Positions 1-5,786 of a stretch of 6,854 nucleotides of DNA are shown piece by piece. Each line of letters begins with the position of its first letter. The stretch's first letter is position 1. The position numbers and the translations under genes were made by a program. Origin of the DNA: Pseudonocardiales bacterium (GTDB lineage: Bacteria > Actinomycetota > Actinomycetes > Mycobacteriales > Pseudonocardiaceae); the NCBI GenBank assembly GCA_025465385.1, contig JAODNG010000305.1, positions 1 to 6,854 on the forward strand. Reading direction: 5' to 3'. The notes beneath the pieces were generated by a model. The model was given only the letters and a program-made list of their open reading frames with translations, ran no database searches and was not told where the DNA came from.

Positions 1-603
1 CACGGCGCGATCGGCGAACGAGGCCGGGTAAAGGTCGTTAGGCGGGGTGTTCACCAGGTCCCGCGCGGCGGTCACCGCTTCGGCAATAGCCACGGCCCGA
101 GCAAGGTCCGCTCTCGCTGCTGCACTGCTGGCCGACGGCACCGACAGGTCCATCTGGCCCAGCGGTCCGTCACCGTTGCGGGACCGGTAGGCGGTGAACG
201 CGTAGCTGCCCAGCGCGGTGCCTTCCGCCGCGGCGACCAGGTCGATCCGGGACAACGTGGTGACGGCCCTAGCGGTGCCGGCCAGCGCGCGGGATGCTGC
301 GCCAGCGGCTCGGCGCAGCTGCTCGCTGGTGGGCTGGCCGTCGACCTCGCCGAGGCCGGTGGCGATCAGCAACGGAGCACTGATCGCTCCGCGAGTAGGT
401 ACCTTGATCACCTCGTCGGCCTTGCCGCGGGCACCGAGCATGGCCAGCAGGTCGCTGAGTGCACCATCGAACGCCGCATCGACCTCAGCACTGCCCGGCA
501 GGAGTCGGGGACCGCCTTCGCCGGACATGGTCCCCACCACAACGGCATCGACGGTCGCGGTAGTCACCGAGGCATCGGTGAGGCGCAGCGTCGGGGTGGT
601 CAC
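1..603 (-). CDS. pepA: Leucyl aminopeptidase (peptidase family M17), N-terminal part
   Basis: Cytosolic di-metal exopeptidase that removes N-terminal amino acids from peptides. The reading frame is open from the GTG at 603 to the window edge, giving 201 residues. The full family length is about 500, so the catalytic and metal-binding residues lie outside the window. The visible part covers the poorly conserved M17 N-terminal domain. It ends in the family signature DLVNTPPNDLYPASFADRAV (residues 182-201), which marks the entry to the catalytic domain. The GTG start is supported by GAGGA (minus strand, positions 615-611), 7 nt upstream. The gene is divergent from gcvT. Mycobacterial orthologues are called pepB. 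The family call is confident; the substrate range is not visible. Confidence 0.93.
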   Translation of the reverse strand, partial: MTTPTLRLTDASVTTATVDAVVVGTMSGEGGPRLLPGSAEVDAAFDGALSDLLAMLGARGKADEVIKVPTRGAISAPLLIATGLGEVDGQPTSEQLRRAAGAASRALAGTARAVTTLSRIDLVAAAEGTALGSYAFTAYRSRNGDGPLGQMDLSVPSASSAAARADLARAVAIAEAVTAARDLVNTPPNDLYPASFADRAV

Positions 604-686
604 GGTGATCTCCTCGTTGATCTTGTCAGAGGATTGAACACATCGGGTGTGGAGCGGTGTCCCAGTGCAGGTAGCGTTCCATAGCC
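604..686. promoter_or_regulatory. Divergent pepA/gcvT promoter region
   Basis: This 83-bp gap between two divergent starts must hold both promoters. On the minus strand the pepA Shine-Dalgarno GAGGA sits at 615-611. On the plus strand, TAGCGT at 672-677 is a -10-like hexamer ending 9 nt before the gcvT GTG. I see no good -35 hexamer for it. gcvT also lacks a convincing Shine-Dalgarno, so a leaderless or nearly leaderless transcript is possible (inference). A small CACA/TGTG dyad (639-651) is too short to call an operator. No glycine-riboswitch-like structure is apparent in such a short space. Confidence 0.4.
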
Positions 687-1790
687 GTGAGCACCGACCT
701 GCACCGCGGACCCCTGCACGCCTCGCACGTCGAGGTCGGCGCCACCATGGGAGCGTTCGGCGGATGGGAAATGCCGATCAGCTACCCCGGTGGAGGCGTC
801 GTCGCCGAGCACACCGCGGTACGTGAGGCAGTCGGTGTGTTCGACGTCACCCACTTGGGCAAGATCAACGTCGTCGGCCCTGGGGCGGCGGAGTTCGTCA
901 ACTCCTGTCTCACCGCCGACCTCGCCAAAATCGTCCCAGGGCAAGCCCTATACACCCTATGCTGCGCCGAGAACGGTGGCGTGGTGGACGATCTCATCGT
1001 CTACCTGGTCGGACTGGATGAGGTGTTCTGCGTGCCGAATGCCGGGAACACCAGGGAGGTCGGTCGACGGCTGGCCGCCGCCGCGCCCCGGCCGGTGCGG
1101 GTGCTCGACCAGCACCAGCAGTACGCGGTGCTGGCCGTGCAGGGACCACGCTCGGCCGAGTTACTCGCTGCTGTGGGGTTGACCGTCGCCGACCTGGACT
1201 ACATGGCCTTCGCCGACGTCGACCACGACGGCGCGACGCTGCGCGTGGGCCGCACCGGCTACACCGGCGAGCGTGGCTACGAGCTGTTGCCGCGCTGGGA
1301 GTGCGCGCCGGCTCTGTGGGAGGCGCTGCTCGCCGCCGCCGGCCCTCTCGGTGGCAGGGCCTGCGGGCTCGGCGCCCGCGACACGCTTCGCACCGAGATG
1401 GGTTACCCCCTGCACGGCCAGGACCTGGGACCCGACGTCACTCCGCTGCAAGGTGGTGTCTCGTGGGCGATCGGCTGGCACAAGCCCGCCTTCTGGGGAC
1501 GGGAGGCATTACTCGCCGAGCGCGAGCGCGGTCCATCGCGGCGGCTGCGCGGTCTGCGCGCCACTGGGCGCGGCGTGCCGCGGCCGCACATGGCAGTGCG
1601 GTCCACGGCGGGTGTGCAACTGGGGGAGACCACCTCGGGAACCTTCTCGCCTACTCTCAGTACCGGGATCGCGCTGGCGATACTCGATGCCGGCGTGCGA
1701 CCCGGGGACCGCGTGGAGGTCGACGTCCGAGGCCGGTCGCTGCCCTGCGAGGTCATCAAGCCTCCCTTCGTCCCTTCCCACGTGCGCTGA
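687..1790 (+). CDS. gcvT: Aminomethyltransferase, glycine cleavage system T protein
   Basis: Transfers the methylene group from aminomethyl-lipoyl-GcvH to tetrahydrofolate, releasing ammonia and 5,10-methylene-THF. The 367 residues match the usual family length. Visible family motifs: FGGWEMPISY near 24-33, GVFDVTHLGKI at 50-60, GGVVDDLIVY at 97-106, RTGYTGERGYEL at 189-200, and CGLGARDTLRTEMGYPLHG at 226-244. Asp101 falls where the folate-contacting aspartate of E. coli GcvT lies. A C-terminal barrel-like domain ends in PCEVIKPPFVPS. GTG at 687 is the first usable start because an in-frame TAG lies at 672-674. No strong ribosome binding site is visible. The GcvP and GcvH partners are not in the window. 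ilvE follows 99 bp downstream on the same strand. The related folate-dependent YgfZ family is less likely because the full T-protein motif set is present. Confidence 0.95.
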   Translation: MSTDLHRGPLHASHVEVGATMGAFGGWEMPISYPGGGVVAEHTAVREAVGVFDVTHLGKINVVGPGAAEFVNSCLTADLAKIVPGQALYTLCCAENGGVVDDLIVYLVGLDEVFCVPNAGNTREVGRRLAAAAPRPVRVLDQHQQYAVLAVQGPRSAELLAAVGLTVADLDYMAFADVDHDGATLRVGRTGYTGERGYELLPRWECAPALWEALLAAAGPLGGRACGLGARDTLRTEMGYPLHGQDLGPDVTPLQGGVSWAIGWHKPAFWGREALLAERERGPSRRLRGLRATGRGVPRPHMAVRSTAGVQLGETTSGTFSPTLSTGIALAILDAGVRPGDRVEVDVRGRSLPCEVIKPPFVPSHVR

Positions 1791-1840
1791 CTCCACCTGA
1801 CCGGCCCATGAAATGCGGGCCACGACCACCCGCAGTAAAG

Positions 1841-1858
1841 TAGTGGGACGTCCTACCA
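1841..1858. promoter_or_regulatory. ilvE: Imperfect palindrome and -10-like element upstream of ilvE
   Basis: The 99-bp gcvT-ilvE gap contains the perfect 8-bp palindrome GGACGTCC (1846-1853). It extends imperfectly over 1841-1858, with 7 of 9 base pairs matching about the centre. A -10-like TACCAT follows at 1854-1859, which would start transcription near 1866, just ahead of ilvE. No clear -35 box is seen. The overlap of dyad and -10 suggests an operator controlling an ilvE promoter, but this is inference and no regulator is identified. An 8-bp palindrome alone can arise by chance in GC-rich DNA. Confidence 0.3.
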
Positions 1859-1889
1859 TTTCTGCGCACGACGGGATACCGTGCTGGTC

Positions 1890-2993
1890 ATGAGCGTCGC
1901 GCCACGGTTCACCCGGCTGCCGCACCCGGCTCCGACGGCACCGCAACAGCGGGCGGAGATGCTCGCCGCGCCAGGCTTCGGGCGTTACTTCACCGACCAC
2001 ATGGTCGACATCTGCTGGACTGCCGGGCGTGGCTGGCACGATCTCCAGATCGGTCCCTACCGGCAGCTTGTGATGGACCCGGCCACTATGGTGCTGCACT
2101 ACGGGCAGGCGGTCTTCGAGGGGCTCAAGGCCTACCGGCAGCCAGATGACACCGTGGCCAGCTTTCGGCCGCTGGCCAACGCCGCCCGGCTTCGCGCCTC
2201 AGCCCGCAGGCTGGCGATGCCAGAGCTGCCTGACGAGCTGTTCTTCGGTTCACTGCAGGAACTGGTGCGCGCCGACATCGGCTGGGTGCCGGCTGCTGGC
2301 GGTGAGGACTCCTTGTACCTGCGGCCGATGCTGTTCGCCACAGAGGTGAGTCTCGGGGTTCGCCCAGCGACGTCTTACCGGTATCTGCTGATCGCCTCCC
2401 CGGCCGGACCGTACTTCCGCGGTGGGCTCAAGCCGGTGAGCGTGTGGCTGTGCAGCGAATATGTCCGGGCCGCGCCCGGCGGTACGGGCGCCGCCAAGTT
2501 CGCCGGCAACTACGCCGCCTCGCTGCTGGCCCAGCAGCAAGCCGCTGACAAGGGCTGCGATCAGGTCGTCTGGCTGGACGCGGTGGAGCGGCGCTGGGTG
2601 GAGGAAATGGGCGGGATGAACCTCTACTTCGTCTTCGGCGAGGGCAGCCACGCCCGGCTGGTGACGCCTGAGCTCACCGGCGCGTTGCTGCCTGGGATCA
2701 CCCGCGATTCCGTGCTCACCCTGGCCCGAGACCGCGGGCTACCCGCCGAGGAGCGGCGGATCTCCACTGAGGAATGGGAGAAGGGCGTCCAGGCCGGGGA
2801 CATCTCGGAGGTCTTCGCCTGCGGTACCGCCGCGGTGATCACGCCCGTCGGGCGCGTCGCGCACTCCAGCGGCGAGTTCACCATCGGCAGCGGCACGCCC
2901 GGCCCTATCACCACTGCGCTGCGCGCCTCCCTCACCGCGATTCAACGCGGCGCCGCCCCCGACGTGCACAGCTGGATGGTCTCCCTCACCTGA
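1890..2993 (+). CDS. ilvE: Branched-chain amino acid aminotransferase (PLP fold type IV)
   Basis: Cytosolic enzyme catalysing the last step of leucine, isoleucine and valine synthesis: reversible transamination of branched 2-oxo acids with glutamate. From the ATG at 1890 it has 367 residues, as in actinobacterial IlvE. Family motifs: PGFGRYFTDHMV near 28-39, VLHYGQAVFEGLKAY at 68-82, YLRPMLFATE, and GGTGAAKFAGNYAASL at 197-212. The Schiff-base lysine is Lys203. EEMGGMN follows at 238-244 and the phosphate-binding FACGTAAVITP at 309-319. The start is uncertain. An in-frame GTG at 1881 would add three residues and has a weak GGGA 4 nt upstream; the ATG gives the more usual N-terminus. The gene may have its own promoter in the upstream gap or be read from gcvT. 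It converges on cobS, separated by a long inverted repeat. Confidence 0.96.
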   Translation: MSVAPRFTRLPHPAPTAPQQRAEMLAAPGFGRYFTDHMVDICWTAGRGWHDLQIGPYRQLVMDPATMVLHYGQAVFEGLKAYRQPDDTVASFRPLANAARLRASARRLAMPELPDELFFGSLQELVRADIGWVPAAGGEDSLYLRPMLFATEVSLGVRPATSYRYLLIASPAGPYFRGGLKPVSVWLCSEYVRAAPGGTGAAKFAGNYAASLLAQQQAADKGCDQVVWLDAVERRWVEEMGGMNLYFVFGEGSHARLVTPELTGALLPGITRDSVLTLARDRGLPAEERRISTEEWEKGVQAGDISEVFACGTAAVITPVGRVAHSSGEFTIGSGTPGPITTALRASLTAIQRGAAPDVHSWMVSLT

Positions 2994-3008
2994 ATCTGCT
3001 GCCGTTTA

Positions 3009-3072
3009 CCCGACATGGAGACATATCGGTTTAATCGACGTACGAATAGGCCGTATATGTCTCCATGTCGGG
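3009..3072. repeat. 18-bp perfect inverted repeat between convergent ilvE and cobS; probable bidirectional terminator or mobile palindrome
   Basis: The left arm CCCGACATGGAGACATAT (3009-3026) is exactly complementary to the right arm (3055-3072). Pairing continues through a CGG (3027-3029) / CCG (3051-3053) extension with one bulged base at 3054. This gives about 21 bp of stem around a 21-nt AT-rich centre that contains the small palindrome CGTACG (3039-3044). It starts 15 nt after the ilvE stop and ends 1 nt before the cobS stop, so it fills the convergent gap. That position favours transcription termination from both sides. However, no T-run follows on either strand, so it is not a canonical intrinsic terminator; actinobacteria often use stems without a U-tract. 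Its low GC relative to its neighbours also suits a small non-autonomous repeat. Confidence 0.8.
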
Positions 3073-3073
3073 A

Positions 3074-3823
3074 TCAGCCCATCGCACAGATGGAGAGGAT
3101 CACGGTGGTGCTCAGTTCAGCGGCAGCGCCTAGTACGTCGCCGGTGACGCCGCCGAATCTGCGGCGGGTGTGTGCTGAGGTCGCTGCGACCACCAACGCG
3201 GCGACGGCCACCGCTAGCGCGCCCTGCCAGGGCCGTCCCGGGACCGCCACCAGGCCGGCAGCCAGCAGGACTGCCGCCCAGGCCGCTGGGACGGCAGGTG
3301 GCTGGCTGTCTGCCACCAACACTCCCAACCCGGTGGGACGGGCCGGTGGCACCCCGATCCGGGCGCACCAGCCGAAGGCGGCTCGCCCGGCGACTAGCGC
3401 CAGCACCACCGCGATCGGCCTGCCGACCTGGGCGAGTATGCCCAGCGCAGCTGCCTGCGTCGTCAGCACCAGGATCAGGGCGACCACTCCGAACGGCCCG
3501 ATCGCGCCGTCCCGCATCACCTCCAGAGCTCGCTGTGGCCCGCCATAGCAGCCCAACCCGTCGGCAGTGTCAGCCAGCCCATCCAGGTGCATTGCCCGAG
3601 TCAACCCGGCTAGCGCAGCCACCACGACCAACCCGGTCAGCAGCGCCGGAGTGCCCACCGCATGCAGAGCGGTCAGCAGCCCCACGGCCAGCAAGCCCAA
3701 CGCGGCACCCACCACGGGTGCCCAGTACAACGCCCGGCGCGCAACTGTCCGATCCACCTCGACGGACGTACCGGTTGGCAAGATCGTCAACCAGGACACG
3801 GCGAGTCGCAATCCACTGCTCAC
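3074..3823 (-). CDS. cobS: Adenosylcobinamide-GDP ribazoletransferase (cobalamin synthase)
   Basis: Integral membrane enzyme joining adenosylcobinamide-GDP to alpha-ribazole (5'-phosphate), making adenosylcobalamin (phosphate) and GMP. It has 249 residues, the usual family size. Visible motifs: N-terminal SWLTILPTG (10-18), the probable Mg-binding HLDGLADTADGLG (79-91), MRDGAIGPFG (103-112), and C-terminal GGVTGDVLGAAAEL (224-237). Several hydrophobic segments, near 33-52, 60-76, 111-130, 136-150, 180-195 and 201-215, fit a multi-spanning protein. The frame stays open far upstream. The GTG at 3823 is chosen because it gives the normal N-terminus and overlaps the cobT stop by 4 bp (GTGA), implying translational coupling. 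It is the last gene of the cobU-cobT-cobS block, and its stop abuts the inverted repeat. Confidence 0.95.
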   Translation of the reverse strand: MSSGLRLAVSWLTILPTGTSVEVDRTVARRALYWAPVVGAALGLLAVGLLTALHAVGTPALLTGLVVVAALAGLTRAMHLDGLADTADGLGCYGGPQRALEVMRDGAIGPFGVVALILVLTTQAAALGILAQVGRPIAVVLALVAGRAAFGWCARIGVPPARPTGLGVLVADSQPPAVPAAWAAVLLAAGLVAVPGRPWQGALAVAVAALVVAATSAHTRRRFGGVTGDVLGAAAELSTTVILSICAMG

Positions 3824-4902
3824 CCCGTGGGCAACGGCGCACCTGCAGGCCCGGAGACGCCGGCGTCGGCGAACGTGGCCATCTCGGCGAGCACCCGCAC
3901 CGCCATCTGCACCAGTGGCAACGCCACTACTGCCCCCGAGCCCTCGCCCAGTCGCATTCCGAGATCGAGGACGGGTGTCAATTCCAGATGCTCCAGCGCC
4001 AAGGTATGCGCGGGTTCGGCGGACCGGTGCCCGGCCACCCACCACTGCCGCGCTCCCGGCGCGAGTTCCTCGGCGAGCATCGCTGCCGCGCCCACGACCA
4101 CGCCGTCGAGAATCACCGGGGTGCGCCGGACCGCGGCCTGGGCCAGGAAGCCCGCCATTGCCGCGATATCGGCACCACCAGCGGTGCGCACCAGCGCGAC
4201 CGGATCGTCGATGAACGGGCGGGCCCGGCGCAATGCGTCGCGGATCGCCGCGGCCTTGCGCATCCAGCCGGGATCGTCGATTCCGGTGCCGCGGCCCACG
4301 ACCGCCACCGGTTCGGTCCCGGTGAGTGCCGCGACAAGTACCGCGGCGGGGGTGGTGTTGCCGATTCCCATATCACCCACGATCAGCAGGTCGGCGCCGC
4401 GGTCGACCTCCTCGTCGGCAATCGCCACGCCGGCGTCTAATGCCTGCGTCACTTCGGCGTCGGTGAGCGCATCCTGCAGGTGGACAGCGCCGCTGCCTCG
4501 GCGAACCTTGTGCCTGGTGACCAGCGGCGGTGCGATCACAGCGGCCGGGTCGGGAATGTCGCAGTCCACCGCCACATCGACCACTCGCACCGACGCCCCG
4601 GCCACCGCGGCGAGCACGTTCACCGCCGCTCCACCGCTGAGGAAGTTGCCCACCATCTGCTGGGTGACCTCGCTGGGGTAGGCAGAGACTCCGTACGCGG
4701 CGACGCCGTGATCTCCGGCGAACACCACGACCTGCGGGCGGACGAACGGGTGCGGCGGGCAGGTCCCCTGGCAGGCGGTCGCCCACACCCCCAGCTCCTC
4801 CAGGCGGCCCAACGAGCCCGGTGGCTTGGTGAGCTGCTCATGCCGGGCGACTGCTTCGCGGTGGGCTTGCTGGTCGGGTGGCGTAATCCTGGGGAACTGC
4901 AC
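3820..4902 (-). CDS. cobT: Nicotinate-nucleotide--dimethylbenzimidazole phosphoribosyltransferase
   Basis: Makes alpha-ribazole 5'-phosphate, the activated lower ligand of cobalamin, from nicotinate mononucleotide and 5,6-dimethylbenzimidazole. It has 360 residues, typical of the family. Motifs in order: LTKPPGSLGRLEEL (24-37), VVVFAGDHGV (58-67), then SAYP, SGGAAVN, GDMGIGNTT, GTGIDDPGW, TAGGADIAAMAGF, GHRSAEP and LDLGMRLGEGSGA. The glutamate of RLGEGSG (Glu320) matches the catalytic base known from Salmonella CobT (Glu317). An in-frame ATG lies upstream at 4956, but GTG at 4902 is preferred. It has a strong AGGAG (minus strand, 4913-4909) 6 nt upstream, and the residues before it are unlike the family. 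The gene lies 84 nt after cobU and overlaps the cobS start, so the three are probably co-expressed. The actual base used cannot be read from sequence. Confidence 0.96.
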   Translation of the reverse strand: MQFPRITPPDQQAHREAVARHEQLTKPPGSLGRLEELGVWATACQGTCPPHPFVRPQVVVFAGDHGVAAYGVSAYPSEVTQQMVGNFLSGGAAVNVLAAVAGASVRVVDVAVDCDIPDPAAVIAPPLVTRHKVRRGSGAVHLQDALTDAEVTQALDAGVAIADEEVDRGADLLIVGDMGIGNTTPAAVLVAALTGTEPVAVVGRGTGIDDPGWMRKAAAIRDALRRARPFIDDPVALVRTAGGADIAAMAGFLAQAAVRRTPVILDGVVVGAAAMLAEELAPGARQWWVAGHRSAEPAHTLALEHLELTPVLDLGMRLGEGSGAVVALPLVQMAVRVLAEMATFADAGVSGPAGAPLPTG

Positions 4903-4986
4903 TCGGTTCTCCTGGGTCTTCGGGGTCCGTCGCCTGGCCCATCCTTCCCCATCCATCCTGGTTCCGGAGGTGCCGGGCGATACCCA

Positions 4987-5511
4987 TCAGCGCAGCTTGA
5001 CGGTCAGCCCGGCGACCACGAGCACGACCTCGTCACACACCGCGGCGAGCTCGGCGTTGAGCGCACCCAGCTCGTCGCGGAACAGCCGCCCGGCGCGAGT
5101 CGGCGGTACGACGCCGAGCCCGACCTCCGCGCTAACCAGTACCAGCCGGACTCGGCATCCCGCCACCGCCGACACCAGCTCAGCGCACCGTGCGCGGCAG
5201 GCCAGCAGCGGTTGCGCGCCTCCCTCCCAGGCGCCCGCGTCGTCCAGCTCTTCGGTCAGCCAGGTGGCGATGTCGTCAACCAACACCGGGCTCCCGCCGG
5301 CGGCGCGTAGCACGGCGGGAAGGTCGGCCGGCTCAACGGTGTGCCAGCCCGGGGGTCTGCGGGCCACGTGCGCGGAGATCCGCGCTTCCCAGTCATCGTC
5401 GTCAGGCTGGCGCCGGGCGGTTGCCAAGTAGTCCACCTGCGCATCGCCCAGTAAGGCCTCGGCATAGGCGGACTTGCCTGAACGCGCACCACCGAGCACC
5501 AGCGTCCGCAC
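4987..5511 (-). CDS. cobU: Adenosylcobinamide kinase / adenosylcobinamide-phosphate guanylyltransferase
   Basis: Bifunctional enzyme that phosphorylates adenosylcobinamide and transfers GMP to it, giving the adenosylcobinamide-GDP used by CobS. It has 174 residues, close to the usual 175-185. The start MRTLVLGGARSGKS carries the P-loop at residues 7-14. YLATARRQPDDDDWEARISAHVARRP follows the family pattern, and His48 corresponds to the guanylylated histidine (His46 in Salmonella CobU). VLVDDIATWL (76-85) fits the Walker B-like region. AEVGLGVVPPTRAGRLFRDELG (128-149) and a C-terminal GLTVKL complete the signature. GTG at 5511 is the only start giving the family N-terminus; longer in-frame starts add unrelated residues. 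An 8-bp-stem hairpin lies 2 nt upstream. It is first in the cob block and divergent from the 64-residue protein gene. Confidence 0.94.
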   Translation of the reverse strand: MRTLVLGGARSGKSAYAEALLGDAQVDYLATARRQPDDDDWEARISAHVARRPPGWHTVEPADLPAVLRAAGGSPVLVDDIATWLTEELDDAGAWEGGAQPLLACRARCAELVSAVAGCRVRLVLVSAEVGLGVVPPTRAGRLFRDELGALNAELAAVCDEVVLVVAGLTVKLR

Positions 5512-5513
5512 CT

Positions 5514-5533
5514 GCCTGACGCTACCGTCAGGC
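5514..5533. promoter_or_regulatory. cobU: 8-bp perfect hairpin/dyad in the divergent cobU / small-protein gap
   Basis: GCCTGACG (5514-5521) and CGTCAGGC (5526-5533) are exact complements around the 4-nt centre CTAC. The dyad lies 2 nt upstream of the cobU GTG (minus strand) and 36 nt upstream of the small-protein ATG. A second, weaker dyad, CTGCTG (5534-5539) / CAGCAG (5549-5554), follows directly. As DNA it could be an operator shared by the divergent genes. As cobU mRNA it would fold the only AGG-containing ribosome-binding stretch into its 3' arm. It is not a cobalamin riboswitch: the 58-bp gap is far too short and no B12-box is seen. Function is inferred. Confidence 0.4.
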
Positions 5534-5569
5534 CTGCTGGATCGACGGCAGCAGACGGGGGAGTATGCG

Positions 5570-5764
5570 ATGGCCCTGCGGTGGCGGTACCAGGGCGTGC
5601 ACGGTGGCCAGACACCCGGCCCCGACATCACCTTCGGCGATCAGACCGATGCCGAAGAGTGGCTCAGCCTCGAATGGCAGAATCTGCTCGAGGATGGCGT
5701 TGCAACGGTCACCCTGCTTGACGAGGAGTCTGTCATTTACGGTCCGATGAGCTTGCGACCGTAG
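5570..5764 (+). CDS. Small conserved-looking actinobacterial protein of unknown function (64 aa)
   Basis: A 64-residue acidic protein beginning MALRWRYQGVHGGQ and ending YGPMSLRP. I recall similar short 'LRWRY...ADAEEWL...YGPMSLRP' hypothetical proteins in other actinobacteria but know no function for them. There is no signal peptide, membrane segment, cysteine pair or metal motif. The tryptophans (5, 31, 36) and the DAEEWLSLEWQNLLEDGV helix-like stretch (27-44), followed by a probable beta strand (VTLLD), suggest a small alpha/beta fold. The ATG at 5570 is supported by GGAG (5560-5563), 6 nt upstream. The frame is open further upstream to an ATG at 5474, but that would overlap the cobU start and add unrelated residues. 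The gene is divergent from cobU and convergent with the DUF3043 gene, 22 bp away. Confidence 0.8.
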   Translation: MALRWRYQGVHGGQTPGPDITFGDQTDAEEWLSLEWQNLLEDGVATVTLLDEESVIYGPMSLRP

Positions 5765-5786
5765 TTAGCCCAGCACGGCGGACCGG

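Noticed and set aside
218..637. A 139-codon plus-strand open frame opposite pepA
   Set aside because: The minus strand here encodes a recognisable M17 peptidase, and the plus-strand translation has no family features.
1803..1821. GGCCC/GGGCC stem with a 9-nt loop after gcvT, considered as a terminator
   Set aside because: Only five base pairs, a large loop and no T-run; common by chance in DNA of this composition.
3015..3548. A plus-strand open frame beginning inside the inverted repeat
   Set aside because: Its start lies in the repeat arm and the rest is antisense to cobS. The Ala/Thr-rich translation has no recognisable domain.
3172..4440. A 422-codon open frame on the plus strand opposite cobS and cobT
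   Set aside because: It is antisense to two clearly recognised genes, rich in Arg, Pro, Ala and Ser as expected from a GC-rich opposite strand, and resembles no protein family.
3662..4681. A 339-codon plus-strand open frame opposite cobT
   Set aside because: Low-complexity Ala/Ser/Thr-rich translation with no motifs, lying opposite the cobT frame. It is a third-position GC artefact.
5512..5569. Cobalamin riboswitch upstream of cobU
   Set aside because: The gap is 58 bp and cobalamin riboswitches need about 200 nt. No B12-box-like sequence is visible.
5765..5786. Terminator between the convergent 64-residue gene and the DUF3043 gene
   Set aside because: The 22-bp gap holds no stable stem or T-run.
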